DNA of 41,259 bases, taken from positions 1-41,259 of the forward strand of contig JARRBB010000009.1 in the NCBI GenBank assembly GCA_029981435.1. Direction: 5' to 3'. Below the pieces are notes generated by a model, which saw nothing but the letters and a program-made list of their open reading frames with translations, was not told the origin of the DNA and did no database searches. The stretch's first letter is position 1; every line of letters starts with the position of its first letter. The stretch is from Thermotogaceae bacterium (lineage in GTDB: Bacteria; Thermotogota; Thermotogae; B21-G9; HyVt-16). This document shows, in pieces, positions 25,493 through 34,247 of the stretch. A program made the translations under genes and the position numbers.

Positions 25493-27138
25493 GGAATAGA
25501 TTAAAAATACTCGGAGCAGCGATAGGTAGCTGTGTACACGTTGCAGGACTATTAAATTTCCTTGAACTTGCAGGTAAAGAGGGTTACATAACAGAGAATC
25601 TTGGTGGAGCGGTACCAATTCGAAAGTTTGTAGATGCAATAATAGAAGTTGATCCAGATATCGTTGCCTTGAGCTACAGGCTGGATCCTAAAGCATTGGA
25701 AGAGCTTCTTAAAGACTTTAAAGAGTTATTAGAGAAAAATAATTTACTTGATAAGCGTTATATATTTGGTGGAACTGTTGAAACTGCCAGAGTAGCCAGG
25801 AAATTTGATTTCATCGAAAAAGTTTTTGATGGAACAGAGGAAATAGAAGATGTGGTTATGTTTTTAAGAAGTGAGGAAAGAAATCTGAGAAAATCTGAAA
25901 AAGGAGAACGATGGCCACAAAAACTTTATGATAGGATAGAGTATAAGAAACCTTATCCACTCATAAGACATCATATAGGGCTACCTTCTCTTGAAGAAAC
26001 CATAGAGCACATTAAAATTCTTGCTGATTCAGAGCTTTTAGACGTGATATCTATAGCACCTGATCAGAATTGTCAGCAATATTTTTTCGAACCAGAAAAG
26101 ATGGATCCCAAGCAAGATGGAGCAGGTGGTGCGCCAATAAGAAGTAAAGAAGATTTTGAAAGAATTTATGAGGCATCTCGAAGAGGAAATTATCCTCTTT
26201 TGAGATGTTATTCAGGAACCAGAAATCTGGTAGAATTTTCGAAAATTTTGAAAGAGACAATAAACAATGCTTGGGCTGCAATACCATTGTTCTGGTATTC
26301 AGATCTCGATAGGCGGTCGGATAGACCTCTCTTAGAAGCAATAAAAGAAAATCAAAAAGCCATAAAGTGGAATGCAGAAAACGATGTTCCAGTTGAGATA
26401 AACGATGCTCATCAATGGGCTTTAAGGTATGCTCACGATGCTCTTGAAGTTGCTATAAGTTATATAGCTGCTTATAATGCTAAACATTTGAAGGTAAAAG
26501 ATTATGTTATGCAATACATGCTCAGCACTCCGCCAAGAATATCACCTGCAATGGATATTGCCAAAGCGCTGGCAAAAATGGAAATTGTAAAGAAACTTGA
26601 AGATAAAAATTTCAGGATCATAAGAATGATAAGAACAGGTCTTCTATCGTTCCCGGCTGATCCAAATGCAGCGATGGGACAGCTGGTAAGTACTATGTTT
26701 TACGGGGCTTATTTGAGACCTCATATTGTGCACGTTGTGGCATATTGTGAAGCAATGCACAGAGCAACAAGCAAGGAGATCATAGAAAGCGTTAAAATGG
26801 TGAAGCGTGCATTAAATATTGCACGTGAAGGATTACCCGATTTTTCATCCGATAAAAAAATAGAGAAACGGAAAGACATCTTGATAGAAGAAGCCTCTTT
26901 GATAATCGAAGCTATAAAAAAGATAGGTAATGGTAAGGGAGAGTCTTTACTCGATGGCGATATACTTCATGCAGCAGTAAAACTTGGGATACTTGATGCC
27001 CCTGGACTTAAGGGTTTTTCGGTCGCAAATGGGAAAATAAAAACTGCTGTGATTGATGGAGCCAACGTTGTTGTTGATGAAGATGGGAATGTCGTTTCTG
27101 AAAAGAAGCGCTTGAAAGATCTGGGAATTAAACTTTGA
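25489..27138 (+). CDS. Fused B12-dependent mutase-like protein (GlmS-like plus GlmE-like)
   Basis: A 549-residue protein. Residues 6-135 resemble the cobalamin-binding domain of glutamate mutase GlmS: GAAIGSCVHVAGLL keeps the axial histidine (H17) and glycine (G20) of the DxHxxG motif but has Cys in place of Asp, and a GG loop follows (FGGTVETA). Residues about 150-549 resemble the GlmE barrel: RHHIGLPSLEETIEHIKIL, PLLRCYSGTRNLVEF, PVEINDAHQWA and a C-terminal GILDAPG followed by NGKIKTAVIDGANVVVD. Start is TTG 25489 with AAGGTGGGG, overlapping the upstream stop. By eye, the residues that grip glutamate in GlmE are not kept, so another substrate is likely. The GlmL-type reactivase at 12910 may serve it. 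Confidence 0.7.
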   Translation: MRNRLKILGAAIGSCVHVAGLLNFLELAGKEGYITENLGGAVPIRKFVDAIIEVDPDIVALSYRLDPKALEELLKDFKELLEKNNLLDKRYIFGGTVETARVARKFDFIEKVFDGTEEIEDVVMFLRSEERNLRKSEKGERWPQKLYDRIEYKKPYPLIRHHIGLPSLEETIEHIKILADSELLDVISIAPDQNCQQYFFEPEKMDPKQDGAGGAPIRSKEDFERIYEASRRGNYPLLRCYSGTRNLVEFSKILKETINNAWAAIPLFWYSDLDRRSDRPLLEAIKENQKAIKWNAENDVPVEINDAHQWALRYAHDALEVAISYIAAYNAKHLKVKDYVMQYMLSTPPRISPAMDIAKALAKMEIVKKLEDKNFRIIRMIRTGLLSFPADPNAAMGQLVSTMFYGAYLRPHIVHVVAYCEAMHRATSKEIIESVKMVKRALNIAREGLPDFSSDKKIEKRKDILIEEASLIIEAIKKIGNGKGESLLDGDILHAAVKLGILDAPGLKGFSVANGKIKTAVIDGANVVVDEDGNVVSEKKRLKDLGIKL

Positions 27139-27155
27139 TTTTTGGAGGAATTGGT

Positions 27156-27824
27156 ATGAAAAACTTAAAAATAAAAATTGCACCTTCTATATTATCTGCC
27201 GATTTTTCCAATCTTTCGAGAGATATAAAAGCGATTGAAGCTGACGCTGATCTGATACATGTGGACGTAATGGATGGGCATTTCGTCCCCAACATAAGTT
27301 TCGGATTCCCTGTGATGAAGGCACTTGAGAAGATAACCAAACTCCCTTTGTATGTTCACCTGATGATAAGTAATCCTGAATTATACATAGAAAAATTTAT
27401 AGATGCAGGTGCAGATATTCTCTCTTTCCATTATGAGGCAACCGTTCATGTTGATATGCTGATAACACGAATAAAGAATAAAGGTGCTAAGGCTTTTCTT
27501 GCTCTGAATCCTCATACTCCTGTGGAAAATCTGAGATTGTTTCTTTCAAAGCTTGATGGAGTACTTTTGATGACGGTAAATCCAGGTTTTGGTGGTCAAA
27601 AGTTTATAGATTACTGTATGAATAAAATAAAACTTCTGAGAAACCTGGCGAATGAAATCAAACCAGATCTGGAAATAGCAGTTGATGGTGGAATAAATCT
27701 TGAGAATATTGTAGATATTGTTAACTCTGGTGCGAACGTTATAATAATGGGATCAGAAATATTTGGTTCTTCAAATCCAGCTGAAATGATATTGAAAATA
27801 AAGGAGAGGATAAAAAATCTATGA
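27156..27824 (+). CDS. rpe: Ribulose-phosphate 3-epimerase
   Basis: A 222-residue TIM-barrel epimerase that interconverts ribulose 5-phosphate and xylulose 5-phosphate in the pentose phosphate pathway. It has all family blocks: APSILSADFSNL (8-19), HVDVMDGHFVPNISFG (metal His and Asp), HLMISNP, SFHYEA, LMTVNPGFGGQKF (phosphate loop) and AVDGGIN. ATG 27156 with GGAGGA is preferred to the in-frame start 27135 inside the previous gene's end. It overlaps comB by ATGA. Its place in the opine/B12 operon may be simple co-expression. Confidence 0.95.
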   Translation: MKNLKIKIAPSILSADFSNLSRDIKAIEADADLIHVDVMDGHFVPNISFGFPVMKALEKITKLPLYVHLMISNPELYIEKFIDAGADILSFHYEATVHVDMLITRIKNKGAKAFLALNPHTPVENLRLFLSKLDGVLLMTVNPGFGGQKFIDYCMNKIKLLRNLANEIKPDLEIAVDGGINLENIVDIVNSGANVIIMGSEIFGSSNPAEMILKIKERIKNL

Positions 27825-28534
27825 AGATAAAGACGAAGGTTATCTACTATGAAAAAGAAAAAAATCCTGACACTAACTACACTACCGTGATAGTTGATAT
27901 TCTCAGGGCAAGTAGTTCCATAACGACTCTTCTTTCAAATGGGGCGTTATGGGTGAAACCTGTTATGAGTATTGAAGAAGCTTTCAATATAAAAGAAAAG
28001 AGCCCAGACGTTCTCCTTGCCGGTGAAAAAAATGCTTTGAAAATCGAAGGTTTTGATTTTGGAAATTCACCAACGGAGTTTCTAAATAACGATTTCAAAG
28101 GAAAGAAAATTGTTCTAACGACTACAAATGGTACCAAAGCTGTCCTGAATCACAGGGACAATTTTGAGGTTCTTATTGGCTGTTTTTTGAACATAAATGC
28201 CCTGATAGATTATTTGAAAATCAGAGAAAACATTCTTCTGGTTTGTTCTGGAAGTCATGGAGAATTTTCGCTTGAAGATTTTCTGTTTTGTGGAAGATTG
28301 ATAGTAAATCTCACAAAAAACTGTAATGTAGAATCAATGGATGATGCTTCAAAACTCGCATTAAAAGCAGCTCAACTGCTTGGGAATGAACTCCTGCCAT
28401 ATGCAAAAGAAAGCATGCACGCAAAGGTTCTTGTTTCAAAAGGTTTTGAAAAAGATGTGGATTTTTGTTTGAAAGAAAATGTCTTCTCAACTATCCCTAT
28501 TTTAACTGACGAGGGATTTAAAACCTTAAATTGA
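27821..28534 (+). CDS. ComB-family 2-phosphosulfolactate phosphatase-like protein
   Basis: A 237-residue ComB-family protein. Family motifs are VIVDILRASSSITTLLSNGA (22-41), LAGEKNALKIEGFDFGNSP (about 65-83), VLTTTNGTKAV and SGSHGEFSLEDFLFCG. In methanogens ComB dephosphorylates phosphosulfolactate during coenzyme M synthesis; no other coenzyme M gene is here, and many bacteria carry ComB with no proven role. The ATG overlaps the rpe stop as ATGA. Its stop lies one base from the stop of the converging glycosyltransferase gene and no terminator is visible between them. Confidence 0.88.
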   Translation: MKIKTKVIYYEKEKNPDTNYTTVIVDILRASSSITTLLSNGALWVKPVMSIEEAFNIKEKSPDVLLAGEKNALKIEGFDFGNSPTEFLNNDFKGKKIVLTTTNGTKAVLNHRDNFEVLIGCFLNINALIDYLKIRENILLVCSGSHGEFSLEDFLFCGRLIVNLTKNCNVESMDDASKLALKAAQLLGNELLPYAKESMHAKVLVSKGFEKDVDFCLKENVFSTIPILTDEGFKTLN

Positions 28535-28535
28535 A

Positions 28536-29930
28536 TCAGGTGTTTAAAACCCTTTCGTAAAGATTTCTGTAATTACGGATCATCTGATCGAGTCTGTATT
28601 TACTTGAAACGACAATCTTACCATTTTTTGAGAATTTTTCATAGGTTTCTCTATCTTCGTATAGACTTATTATAGCTTTTGCCAGCGAATCAAAGTCCTT
28701 TGGTGGAACAACGTAACCACTTTTTCCAAGCTCGTCGTTTAGCATTTCTCTGCAAGCACCGACATCAGTTGAAACAACTGGAATACCAGCAGCCATTGCT
28801 TCCAATATAACAAGTGGTTGCCCCTCAGATACACTGCTTAAAAGCAGAACATCTATTGTCGGATAATAGTCTAAAACATTCTGACGACCTAAGAATTCTA
28901 CGGTATCTTTTAGATTGAGTATTTCAACAAGTTGCAGACATTCTTCATAATAGTCTTTCTCGTCTTCTTCATAAGGACCTATTATCAAGAATTTTGTTTC
29001 TGGAATCCTATTCTTAACAATTCTGATAGCCTTTATGGCTGTTCTTAAATCTTTTATTCTCGAAACTCTTCCAACAAATCCCACTATAAAGCCAGAATGT
29101 GCTTTCCGCGGGACGTTGAATCTGTCATAATCTATTCCATTAGGAATGATTGACATCTTTGAAGGCTCGGCTCCTAACTCTAACTGAAAAATCTGATTTT
29201 TCTTGAACAAAGTGGTTAAGGAATCACACGAATAATATGCAAGGGCACTTATAAGTTTGAAGTCCGAAATCCACATTTTTTTGAACTTTTCGGGTATTCC
29301 TTTTGATGTGATTATCTCTCTTTCTCTCTCTCTATGATATATACCGTGTTCTGTGATAATCAACTTAGAATTGTTCACGATTTTTCCAGAAATTCCAGTA
29401 AGAGCCGCATATCCAGTTGTAGCCGAATGATACAGATCACATTTACCAGGTATGAACTGGAAAGAGTTTACAAATGGAAGGATGAAATTTCTAACAGTCC
29501 AGAAGTATTCTGAAAATCCTTCGTTTGTAAAGTATCGTTCGTACACATCGACGATGGCATTCCAGAAAGTTTTTGTCCTTAAAACCTCACAAACATTTTT
29601 TCCGGCAACATCTTTCAGTATTTCAAATAGCTTTTTTGCTCTTGTTGGCATTTCGTTGCTGAAATCTATGAGCCCAACAACTTGTCTTATAAAATCTGGT
29701 TCGGTTTTTACTTTTAAATCCCATTTGTTCTCAGCAAATATGGTGCATTCGGAAATTTTTTTCAGATTTTCTGGTAGCTCGAACAGAATTTCACGTTCTT
29801 TAATATCAGGTTTTAGATGATATATTTCAAATTCAACATCGTTCATATTTTCTATCAAAGTTTGTACCCAGCTCGAAACTCCTCCTGTTGCATAAGGATA
29901 AGTTCCTTCAACTATCAATCCAACTCGCAT
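28536..29930 (-). CDS. PelF-type GT4 glycosyltransferase
   Basis: A 464-residue GT-B glycosyltransferase. The N-terminus MRVGLIVEGTYPYATGGVSSW and the long N-terminal domain (DUF3492 type) mark the PelF group. The C-terminal GT4 domain starts around residue 275 (GFVGRVSRIKDLRTAIKAI) and has the EX7E motif in SEGQPLVILEAMAAGIPVV. PelF is the cytosolic polymerase of the Pel exopolysaccharide and uses a UDP-sugar. No other pel gene is nearby, so the product is unknown. A TATAAT (29964-29959) lies just after the fucose-operon terminator and 29 bp before the start, so it probably has its own promoter. Confidence 0.85.
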   Translation of the reverse strand: MRVGLIVEGTYPYATGGVSSWVQTLIENMNDVEFEIYHLKPDIKEREILFELPENLKKISECTIFAENKWDLKVKTEPDFIRQVVGLIDFSNEMPTRAKKLFEILKDVAGKNVCEVLRTKTFWNAIVDVYERYFTNEGFSEYFWTVRNFILPFVNSFQFIPGKCDLYHSATTGYAALTGISGKIVNNSKLIITEHGIYHREREREIITSKGIPEKFKKMWISDFKLISALAYYSCDSLTTLFKKNQIFQLELGAEPSKMSIIPNGIDYDRFNVPRKAHSGFIVGFVGRVSRIKDLRTAIKAIRIVKNRIPETKFLIIGPYEEDEKDYYEECLQLVEILNLKDTVEFLGRQNVLDYYPTIDVLLLSSVSEGQPLVILEAMAAGIPVVSTDVGACREMLNDELGKSGYVVPPKDFDSLAKAIISLYEDRETYEKFSKNGKIVVSSKYRLDQMIRNYRNLYERVLNT

Positions 29931-29969
29931 AATCGAACCCTCTCAGTTTTTTGTTTTAATTATATCATT

Positions 29970-30000
29970 AAAAAACCGCATCCTCTTGTGGAGGATGCGG
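29970..30000 (-). terminator. Intrinsic terminator of the fucose operon
   Basis: Minus-strand CCGCATCCTC (30000-29991) pairs with GAGGATGCGG (29985-29976) across a 5-nt loop, followed by six T (29975-29970). It closes the fucose operon 20 bp after fucU. Confidence 0.93.
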
Positions 30001-30019
30001 GTTGAATTTCTGTTAAATT

Positions 30020-30445
30020 TCAATCGAAAATAACTACGCCTTTTTTCAAAATTATATTTGCGTACAACGCGGTTTCAGACGTTGCGACCACACAGTAAGC
30101 TTTTTTTGCTCTTTCATAGAATTCAAATCTCTCAAGCTCTTTTATTGAATATTTCTCTCCTGAATTTTCGAGAATTTTCCTGTACTCTTTCCAAATAGGT
30201 GGTTTATCCGCTTTACCGTTATCCATCAGGAAAACATTGTGTTCGACGAATGTGTCAAGTGGGAAAAATTTTAGTATCGCTTCCAGAAGTTCAGGAACTT
30301 CTAAACCATCAGCTCTCACAACCATCGGTCCGGCAGATTCAACAGGATAGTTTCCATCTGCCAGAACTATCTCGTCTCCGTGTCCCATTTCCATCAATAC
30401 TTTCATCAGTTGTGGTGAAATAACTTTTGGAACGTTTTTTAACAT
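30020..30445 (-). CDS. fucU: RbsD/FucU-family fucose mutarotase
   Basis: A 141-residue RbsD/FucU protein. It begins MLKNVPKVISPQLMKVLMEMGHGDEIVLADGNYP, of which MGHGDEIVLADGNYP holds the catalytic histidine and aspartate of the family. It interconverts alpha and beta anomers of L-fucose, feeding the isomerase. The context (fucosidase, fucose isomerase) favours FucU over RbsD. ATG 30445 with GGAGATG is preferred to the longer frame from 30484, which reaches into fucI. A 13-bp gap separates it from fucI. Confidence 0.9.
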   Translation of the reverse strand: MLKNVPKVISPQLMKVLMEMGHGDEIVLADGNYPVESAGPMVVRADGLEVPELLEAILKFFPLDTFVEHNVFLMDNGKADKPPIWKEYRKILENSGEKYSIKELERFEFYERAKKAYCVVATSETALYANIILKKGVVIFD

Positions 30446-30458
30446 GTTATCATCTCCA

Positions 30459-31898
30459 TCAACCTTCGACAACTTCTTTTGCAAGTATTCTATACTTTAT
30501 ACCTTTCAATTTACAGAAATTGACTAATTCGTCTATATATTCGCCGTAAACTCCATGTATGTGATTACATGGATAGTATTTCATGAATGTATCCATATCG
30601 GTTTCAAGTTTCGCATACGCATGTGGCCATTCCACTTGAACATCTTCTGAAAGCCTTCTCTTTTCTTCTTCCGATAGTTCAACAAATTCTGCTGGAACTA
30701 TTGTCATAACATATTTTCCATCTTGTCTTGTCAATCTTGCAAGAGTTACTTTTCCTGGTGCTGCAAAGTGTTTTACTGCTGCTCCACCTGCCGGGAAATA
30801 CATACCGCTTTCTGGATATAGTGTTACATGTTTTAAGTTATCTTCAGGATTAAATGATTTTCCCGCAAAATATGTTGCATGTGTACCTGAATTACACAGA
30901 TCGAGTAAATCTTCTTTTTCAAAGTAGTGTCTCACATCCGCGAACAAAACAGGTGTTTGAGCTATATGTTTAAATATCTCCATCGTCAATGCTCCATCCA
31001 TATCTGTTTCTGTAGAGGCTACTATCGGTTCTTTCGGACCTTCCCAATCATATGGATCGTTCAAGAACGCCTCCACCACATCCATCGTCGCATAGTTGTT
31101 CGTCATCTCAGGTTGACCTTTGAAGCCTACAAAATCAAGTTCGTATTCTTCTATTATTTCTTTCGCTGCATAGTACATGGCAATCTGTCTTTCAAGTATC
31201 TCTGGTGTCAGTTCTTTGCCGTTGTACTGCACGTTTGCAAGTTTTTCAAGCCATTCCCTACCTTTTCTTCTTTTTTCTGCTGAAACTTTCTCTGCTCTTA
31301 TCACCAGCTCGTATTGATCGATTTGTTCAACGTCTATTCCAAATTCTTTCATCCATTGATCTCCATTGGAAGCTGCCGTGTACATCCCCATCGGTCTTCC
31401 GCCAAACATACCGTATCTTTCACCTTTCAATCTGTTCAACGCTGATGCCGCCCTAACGAATTTCATAACTTTTTCTATAACTTTTGGATTTTCAGGTTCA
31501 CCCCATACTCTCTGTGGAAAGATTCCAATCTGTTCAAGTGCTCCCGCTGCTGCAAGCAATCCAACCATACCAGGATACTTAGGATTTATCTGCCCATACA
31601 GTAAATAAGGTCCAGGAGCAAAGAGTGAAGCCATAACTGTTAGATGTGGCCAGCACCATATTGCATAGTTGAAGACGGTGACCTCAACTTCTGCTTTCAT
31701 CAACTCTTTACCAGCCTTCTTGGCAAGTGAAGGTTTCCAGACAACTTCACTTGCCCTCACAACTTCAACTTCTCCTGTGGCTTCGAGTGCCTTTGCAAGT
31801 CTGTCTTCGAATTTCTTGTTCATCTCTAAAAGATCTTTGTGAACGAACTCTCTACCATCTGAAAATGTTATTATCCCCACTTTGCGTTTTTTGAACAT
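30459..31898 (-). CDS. fucI: L-fucose isomerase family protein
   Basis: A 479-residue member of the L-fucose/L-arabinose isomerase superfamily, converting L-fucose to L-fuculose with a manganese ion. Likely metal ligands are the glutamate of ASTETDMDGALT, the aspartate of VLFADVRHYFE and a histidine in the C-terminal half (GTHATYF). Length is shorter than the E. coli FucI (591 residues) but fits the Thermotoga type. ATG 31898 follows AAGGAGGT and overlaps the end of the fucosidase gene region; the earlier in-frame start at 31931 lacks a site. No fuculokinase or fuculose-phosphate aldolase is found in the operon, so these must be elsewhere or replaced. Confidence 0.85.
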   Translation of the reverse strand: MFKKRKVGIITFSDGREFVHKDLLEMNKKFEDRLAKALEATGEVEVVRASEVVWKPSLAKKAGKELMKAEVEVTVFNYAIWCWPHLTVMASLFAPGPYLLYGQINPKYPGMVGLLAAAGALEQIGIFPQRVWGEPENPKVIEKVMKFVRAASALNRLKGERYGMFGGRPMGMYTAASNGDQWMKEFGIDVEQIDQYELVIRAEKVSAEKRRKGREWLEKLANVQYNGKELTPEILERQIAMYYAAKEIIEEYELDFVGFKGQPEMTNNYATMDVVEAFLNDPYDWEGPKEPIVASTETDMDGALTMEIFKHIAQTPVLFADVRHYFEKEDLLDLCNSGTHATYFAGKSFNPEDNLKHVTLYPESGMYFPAGGAAVKHFAAPGKVTLARLTRQDGKYVMTIVPAEFVELSEEEKRRLSEDVQVEWPHAYAKLETDMDTFMKYYPCNHIHGVYGEYIDELVNFCKLKGIKYRILAKEVVEG

Positions 31899-31923
31899 TC
31901 GGTTTACCTCCTTACAAATTATT

Positions 31924-33270
31924 TCAATCATATGTTTTTGGTATTGGTGAAATTTTTATAACTATACCGTATTTGTCTTTTAAATTCTGCGGTATAGATA
32001 TTATTAAATCTTTTCCATTATAAGAATACTTTAAAGGTTCGTTTATTTCAAGCAACTCCACTTTTGTATTTTCGCTGGGTTGCACATTACTTACTTTTAG
32101 ATCATCCTTTTGAAGGCGTCCAAGAACTATAACGTACAGATTGTTATCACGTTTGGTATATCTTATCTCTGTCTTTTCATCTATCTTTTCTCCCCATTTG
32201 CTCCATGGCCTTGTTTCATATATAGCTTCTCCATTCTTTTCAAGCCACTTACCAAGTCCAATAAGCCGTTCCTTCTGTATCTCCGGTATCGTTCCATCAG
32301 CTTTCGGACCTACATTCAAAAGCAAATTCCCACCTTTACTAACAACATCTGATAGAACGCTTATGAGTTGCTCAACCGTTAAAGTATGCTCCTCACTTTC
32401 TACCTGATTGTATCCAAAGGAATAACCAAGTCCTCTACAGAATTCCCATTTATATGATGGAATATCCTCGTGGTAGCCAAGATGATATTCTGCCGTCCTG
32501 AAGTCCCAGTGGTTCACATCCCATCTATCGTTCACAAGCCCGTTAGGATTCCTGTTGTAAAAATATGCGAAGAGATATTTCAAATCTTCTCTCCCTTTTT
32601 CCGGCCAGCCGATATCGTTCCACAGTATATCCGGAAGGTACAACTCTATTAGTTCCATGAATTGATTGTAAGCATAATCTGAGTATTCATAAGTATGAGG
32701 CCTGATGTACTTTATATCTCCATCTTTCGCTATTGGTTCCTTTGTGAATCTCCAGTCAAGTGCACCAGAATAATACACTCCAAATCTCAATCCGGCATTC
32801 CTTACACTTTTTGAAAGTTCACCTATTATGTCTCTCTTGGGTCCTTTAAGAATAACACGAAAATCAGTGTATTTACTTGGCCATAAACAGAAACCTTCGT
32901 GATGTTTGGTCGTTGGTACAACATATTTTGCACCAGCTTTTTTGAATAGTTCAGCCCATTCATCCGGATCCCATCTTTCCGCTTTCCAGAGTTCTGCAAA
33001 TCTTTCGTATTCGAAATTTTCTCCATAAGTTTCAATATGATGCTTCCAAGTTGGGCTCCCTTTAATTCTCAAACTGTTCTGATACCATTCAGCGTAAGGA
33101 TTGTTTTTAAACCACTCTTCGGCAGAAAAATCACCAAGCTCTCCAATGGGTGTAGCCCATGCTGGCACTGAATAGAGACCCCAATGAATGAAGATTCCAA
33201 ATTTTGCATCTTCGTACCATTTCGGTATTCCATGATGCCTCAACGATTCCCAGGTTGGCTCATAATGCAT
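31924..33270 (-). CDS. GH29 alpha-L-fucosidase
   Basis: A 448-residue alpha-L-fucosidase, closely matching the pattern of the T. maritima enzyme. The N-terminal barrel has KFGIFIHWGLYS (23-34) and KHHEGFCLW (122-130). The nucleophile is D219 in LWNDIGWP, and E261 in TAEYH corresponds to the acid/base E266 of the T. maritima protein by direct residue counting. C-terminal beta-sandwich from about residue 360. No signal peptide, so it cleaves imported fucosides in the cytosol. ATG 33270 follows AAGGAGG, 14 bp after the permease gene. It feeds fucose to FucU and FucI. Confidence 0.95.
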   Translation of the reverse strand: MHYEPTWESLRHHGIPKWYEDAKFGIFIHWGLYSVPAWATPIGELGDFSAEEWFKNNPYAEWYQNSLRIKGSPTWKHHIETYGENFEYERFAELWKAERWDPDEWAELFKKAGAKYVVPTTKHHEGFCLWPSKYTDFRVILKGPKRDIIGELSKSVRNAGLRFGVYYSGALDWRFTKEPIAKDGDIKYIRPHTYEYSDYAYNQFMELIELYLPDILWNDIGWPEKGREDLKYLFAYFYNRNPNGLVNDRWDVNHWDFRTAEYHLGYHEDIPSYKWEFCRGLGYSFGYNQVESEEHTLTVEQLISVLSDVVSKGGNLLLNVGPKADGTIPEIQKERLIGLGKWLEKNGEAIYETRPWSKWGEKIDEKTEIRYTKRDNNLYVIVLGRLQKDDLKVSNVQPSENTKVELLEINEPLKYSYNGKDLIISIPQNLKDKYGIVIKISPIPKTYD

Positions 33271-33284
33271 GCGATTAAACCTCC

Positions 33285-34247
33285 TTAACTTCTTCTCTTT
33301 CTAATTTGGTCCACAGCAACAGTTGCTATAAGTATGATACCTACTATAATTCTTTGCCAGAATGGATTTATATTCAAAAGAACCGCTCCATTGTAAATTG
33401 TTATCATGACGAGAGCACCAAAAAATGCTCCAATAGCGTTGCCTTCTGCACCAAACAAACTCGCACCTCCAAGAACTGCTGCTGCAATTGCATCTAATTC
33501 ATAACCGGTTCCGGTTGTGGGAACCCCCATCCAGAGCCTGCTTGTTTCAAGTATTCCACCAACTCCCCATAGGAATCCCGCAAGTGTGTACACCCCGTAG
33601 GTTACCAGTCTTATATTCACACCAGATAATCTTGCTGCTTCTACATTACTACCAAGTGCATAAACATATCTACCGAATCTGGTAAGTCTCAGCATCAGCT
33701 CTATAATAACGGTAACAATTATCAGAAACCAGAAAAGGGAAGGTATCCCCAAAAAATCTGATGAAGCAAAATTCGCTATACTTCTTGGAAGTCCAAATAT
33801 GTTATTACCTTTTGATATTAAAAGCGTTGCACCACGAGCGATACTCATCATACCAAGTGTTGCAATAAAAGCAGGAACTCTAAGATCGAAGACAACAATT
33901 CCATTGATGAATCCTAAGGCTGAAGCCAGAAGCAAACAGGTTAGTATCGAAAGCCATATAGGAGTGCCACCAACAACCATTTTAGACATCAATATATTTA
34001 CCAATGCAACCACAGCGCCTACTGATAGATCGATACCTGCTGTTATTATTACCACTACCATTCCAACACTCAAAACACCCTGTATTGCCATCTGTCGCAT
34101 GATATTCTTAATGTTGGAAGTGGTGAAGAAATATTCGGACCTTATACCAAGGAAAATCCATAGAACGACTACGACTGCCAAAACTATCATTTGAGTATTC
34201 CAGGTAAATCTTTTTTCATTTTTTAGAAGTTTGCTGTCTTCATTCAT
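33285..34247 (-). CDS. RbsC-type sugar ABC permease
   Basis: A 320-residue inner-membrane permease of the ribose/galactose (RbsC/MglC) group with eight to ten membrane segments. The conserved GIDLSVGAVVAL (about 66-77) and the late EAARLSGVN and AAAVLGGASLFGAEGN are visible. It overlaps the ATPase gene by 8 bp (34240-34247), as is common in this family. The imported sugar is probably L-fucose or a fucoside, judged from the downstream enzymes. Confidence 0.93.
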   Translation of the reverse strand: MNEDSKLLKNEKRFTWNTQMIVLAVVVVLWIFLGIRSEYFFTTSNIKNIMRQMAIQGVLSVGMVVVIITAGIDLSVGAVVALVNILMSKMVVGGTPIWLSILTCLLLASALGFINGIVVFDLRVPAFIATLGMMSIARGATLLISKGNNIFGLPRSIANFASSDFLGIPSLFWFLIIVTVIIELMLRLTRFGRYVYALGSNVEAARLSGVNIRLVTYGVYTLAGFLWGVGGILETSRLWMGVPTTGTGYELDAIAAAVLGGASLFGAEGNAIGAFFGALVMITIYNGAVLLNINPFWQRIIVGIILIATVAVDQIRKRRS

